From an uncultured Verrucomicrobiota bacterium (GTDB lineage: Bacteria > Verrucomicrobiota > Verrucomicrobiia > Methylacidiphilales > Verrucolacustridaceae), in NCBI GenBank assembly GCA_903905395.1, contig CAIVGD010000047.1, positions 1-5,720 of the forward strand: a stretch of DNA of 5,720 nt. Reading direction: 5' to 3'. Below the pieces are notes generated by a model that saw nothing but the letters and a program-made list of their open reading frames with translations, did no database searches and was not told the DNA's origin. The position numbers and the translations under genes were made by a program. Shown piece by piece: positions 5,468-5,720 of the stretch. Numbering within the stretch: position 1 is the stretch's first letter; every line of letters starts with the position of its first letter.

Positions 5468-5501
5468 CAAGATTAGCATATTTGCAAATATGCTAATCTT
5501 G
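5468..5501. repeat. Perfect 34-bp palindrome, AT-rich
   Basis: The left arm CAAGATTAGCATATTTG (5468-5484) is the exact reverse complement of the right arm (5485-5501), with no spacer; the centre lies between G5484 and C5485. Such a perfect, AT-rich dyad is typical of a dimeric or tetrameric regulator's operator, or of a bidirectional terminator between convergent transcripts. TTGTTTTC follows on the + strand, a short T-rich tail, while the minus strand side has none. No gene start is close on either side, which weakens the operator reading. Confidence 0.75.
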
Positions 5502-5536
5502 TTTTCATTAACCCCTTAATCCCTTTCCACCTCTTC

Positions 5537-5635
5537 CTAATCCAACTCGGTTAATCTGGCCCGGACCAAATCTTTCAATAGCTTCTTGTCGATTTTCCAA
5601 TTGACAGGACTCACCTTTTCGAGCCACCCGGAGAG
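5537..5635 (-). pseudogene. Possible C-terminal remnant of an unidentified gene
   Basis: On the minus strand a frame of 32 sense codons runs from just after a TAA (5638-5636) to a TAG (5539-5537). It begins LSGWLEKVSPVNWKIDKK and ends in an amphipathic helix LLKDLVRARLTELD. This looks like a natural protein C-terminus and unlike chance translation. The in-frame stop upstream means that either the gene is broken by a mutation or recombination, or translation begins at GTG 5614-5612 giving only 25 residues. A second open minus frame (5712-5611) ends in a TGA overlapping that GTG. I do not recognise the family. Confidence 0.25.
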
Positions 5636-5720
5636 TTAGTCTGAGCGTTGATCTGAGGCTGTAGCATAAGTCTTGGTTTGTCGATCTCCGGTTCCTGTCG
5701 GCCTAGGCCTCCCTAAACCG

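Larger units (their letters stand above)
5130..5720. other. Gene-poor, repeat-rich intergenic region to the window edge
   Basis: No convincing complete gene occurs on either strand here. The region contains the second copy of the 15-nt repeat (5192), a REP-like stretch beginning GGTAGGAACGACC near 5233, a three-hairpin element (5265-5381), a strong GC hairpin (5398-5414), a perfect 34-bp palindrome (5468-5501), a possible minus-strand gene remnant (5537-5635), and a 10-bp palindrome GGCCTAGGCC at 5700-5709 near the edge. Base composition shifts from GC-rich in 5230-5420 to AT-rich in 5460-5620, so the region may be assembled from unrelated pieces. Confidence 0.7.

Noticed and set aside
5650..5720. 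tRNA-like look of GTAGC and GGTTCCTG near the edge
   Set aside because: No acceptor, anticodon or T-arm pairing can be assembled on either strand.
5130..5720. CRISPR array
   Set aside because: The repeats are inverted and unlike each other; there are no regularly spaced direct repeats with spacers.

Overview
The window is GC-rich bacterial chromosome with every confident gene on the + strand. It holds the 3' part of a sulfur-assimilation operon, then yajQ, then two small exported-protein genes, then about 590 bases with no convincing gene but dense inverted repeats. None of the six complete genes has a purine-rich Shine-Dalgarno sequence before its start. The coding strand is markedly C-rich (27 C against 11 G in 2041-2100), with C-ending codons preferred. 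Together with the style of the intergenic repeats this suggests a Verrucomicrobiota-like (for example Opitutales-type) organism, but that is an impression and not a phylogenetic result.

Positions 1-3443 form a tight gene string: the end of a cysteine synthase (cysK), an M14-family zinc carboxypeptidase-like protein, then the sulfate/thiosulfate ABC importer as permease cysT, permease cysW and ATPase cysA. Gaps are 18, 22 and 3 nt, and cysW/cysA overlap by 4 nt, so co-transcription is likely. The logic is sulfate uptake (CysTWA) coupled to cysteine synthesis (CysK). The peptidase is the odd member. The periplasmic sulfate-binding protein and the sulfate-reduction enzymes are not in the window. 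CysA is unusually short and ends after the nucleotide-binding domain.

Positions 3444-5129: after a 110-nt gap with a repeat and a likely promoter comes yajQ (nucleotide-binding, DUF520). It overlaps by 8 nt a gene for an exported protein resembling DUF4410. A separate promoter-like sequence precedes a gene for a small exported protein with a Pro/Ala linker and an extremely Lys-rich tail. Both promoter-like sequences sit so close to the start codon that leaderless or nearly leaderless mRNAs are predicted.

Positions 5130-5720: no confident gene. This part contains a second copy of the 15-nt repeat found before yajQ, a composite element of three directly abutting hairpins inside a possible closing stem, another strong GC hairpin, a perfect 34-bp AT-rich palindrome, and a possible minus-strand gene remnant. 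It looks like a mosaic of REP-like intergenic repeats. I found no CRISPR array, tRNA, rRNA or recognisable transposase, and no clear evidence of a wholly new system. The repeat-rich right end is the least explained part.
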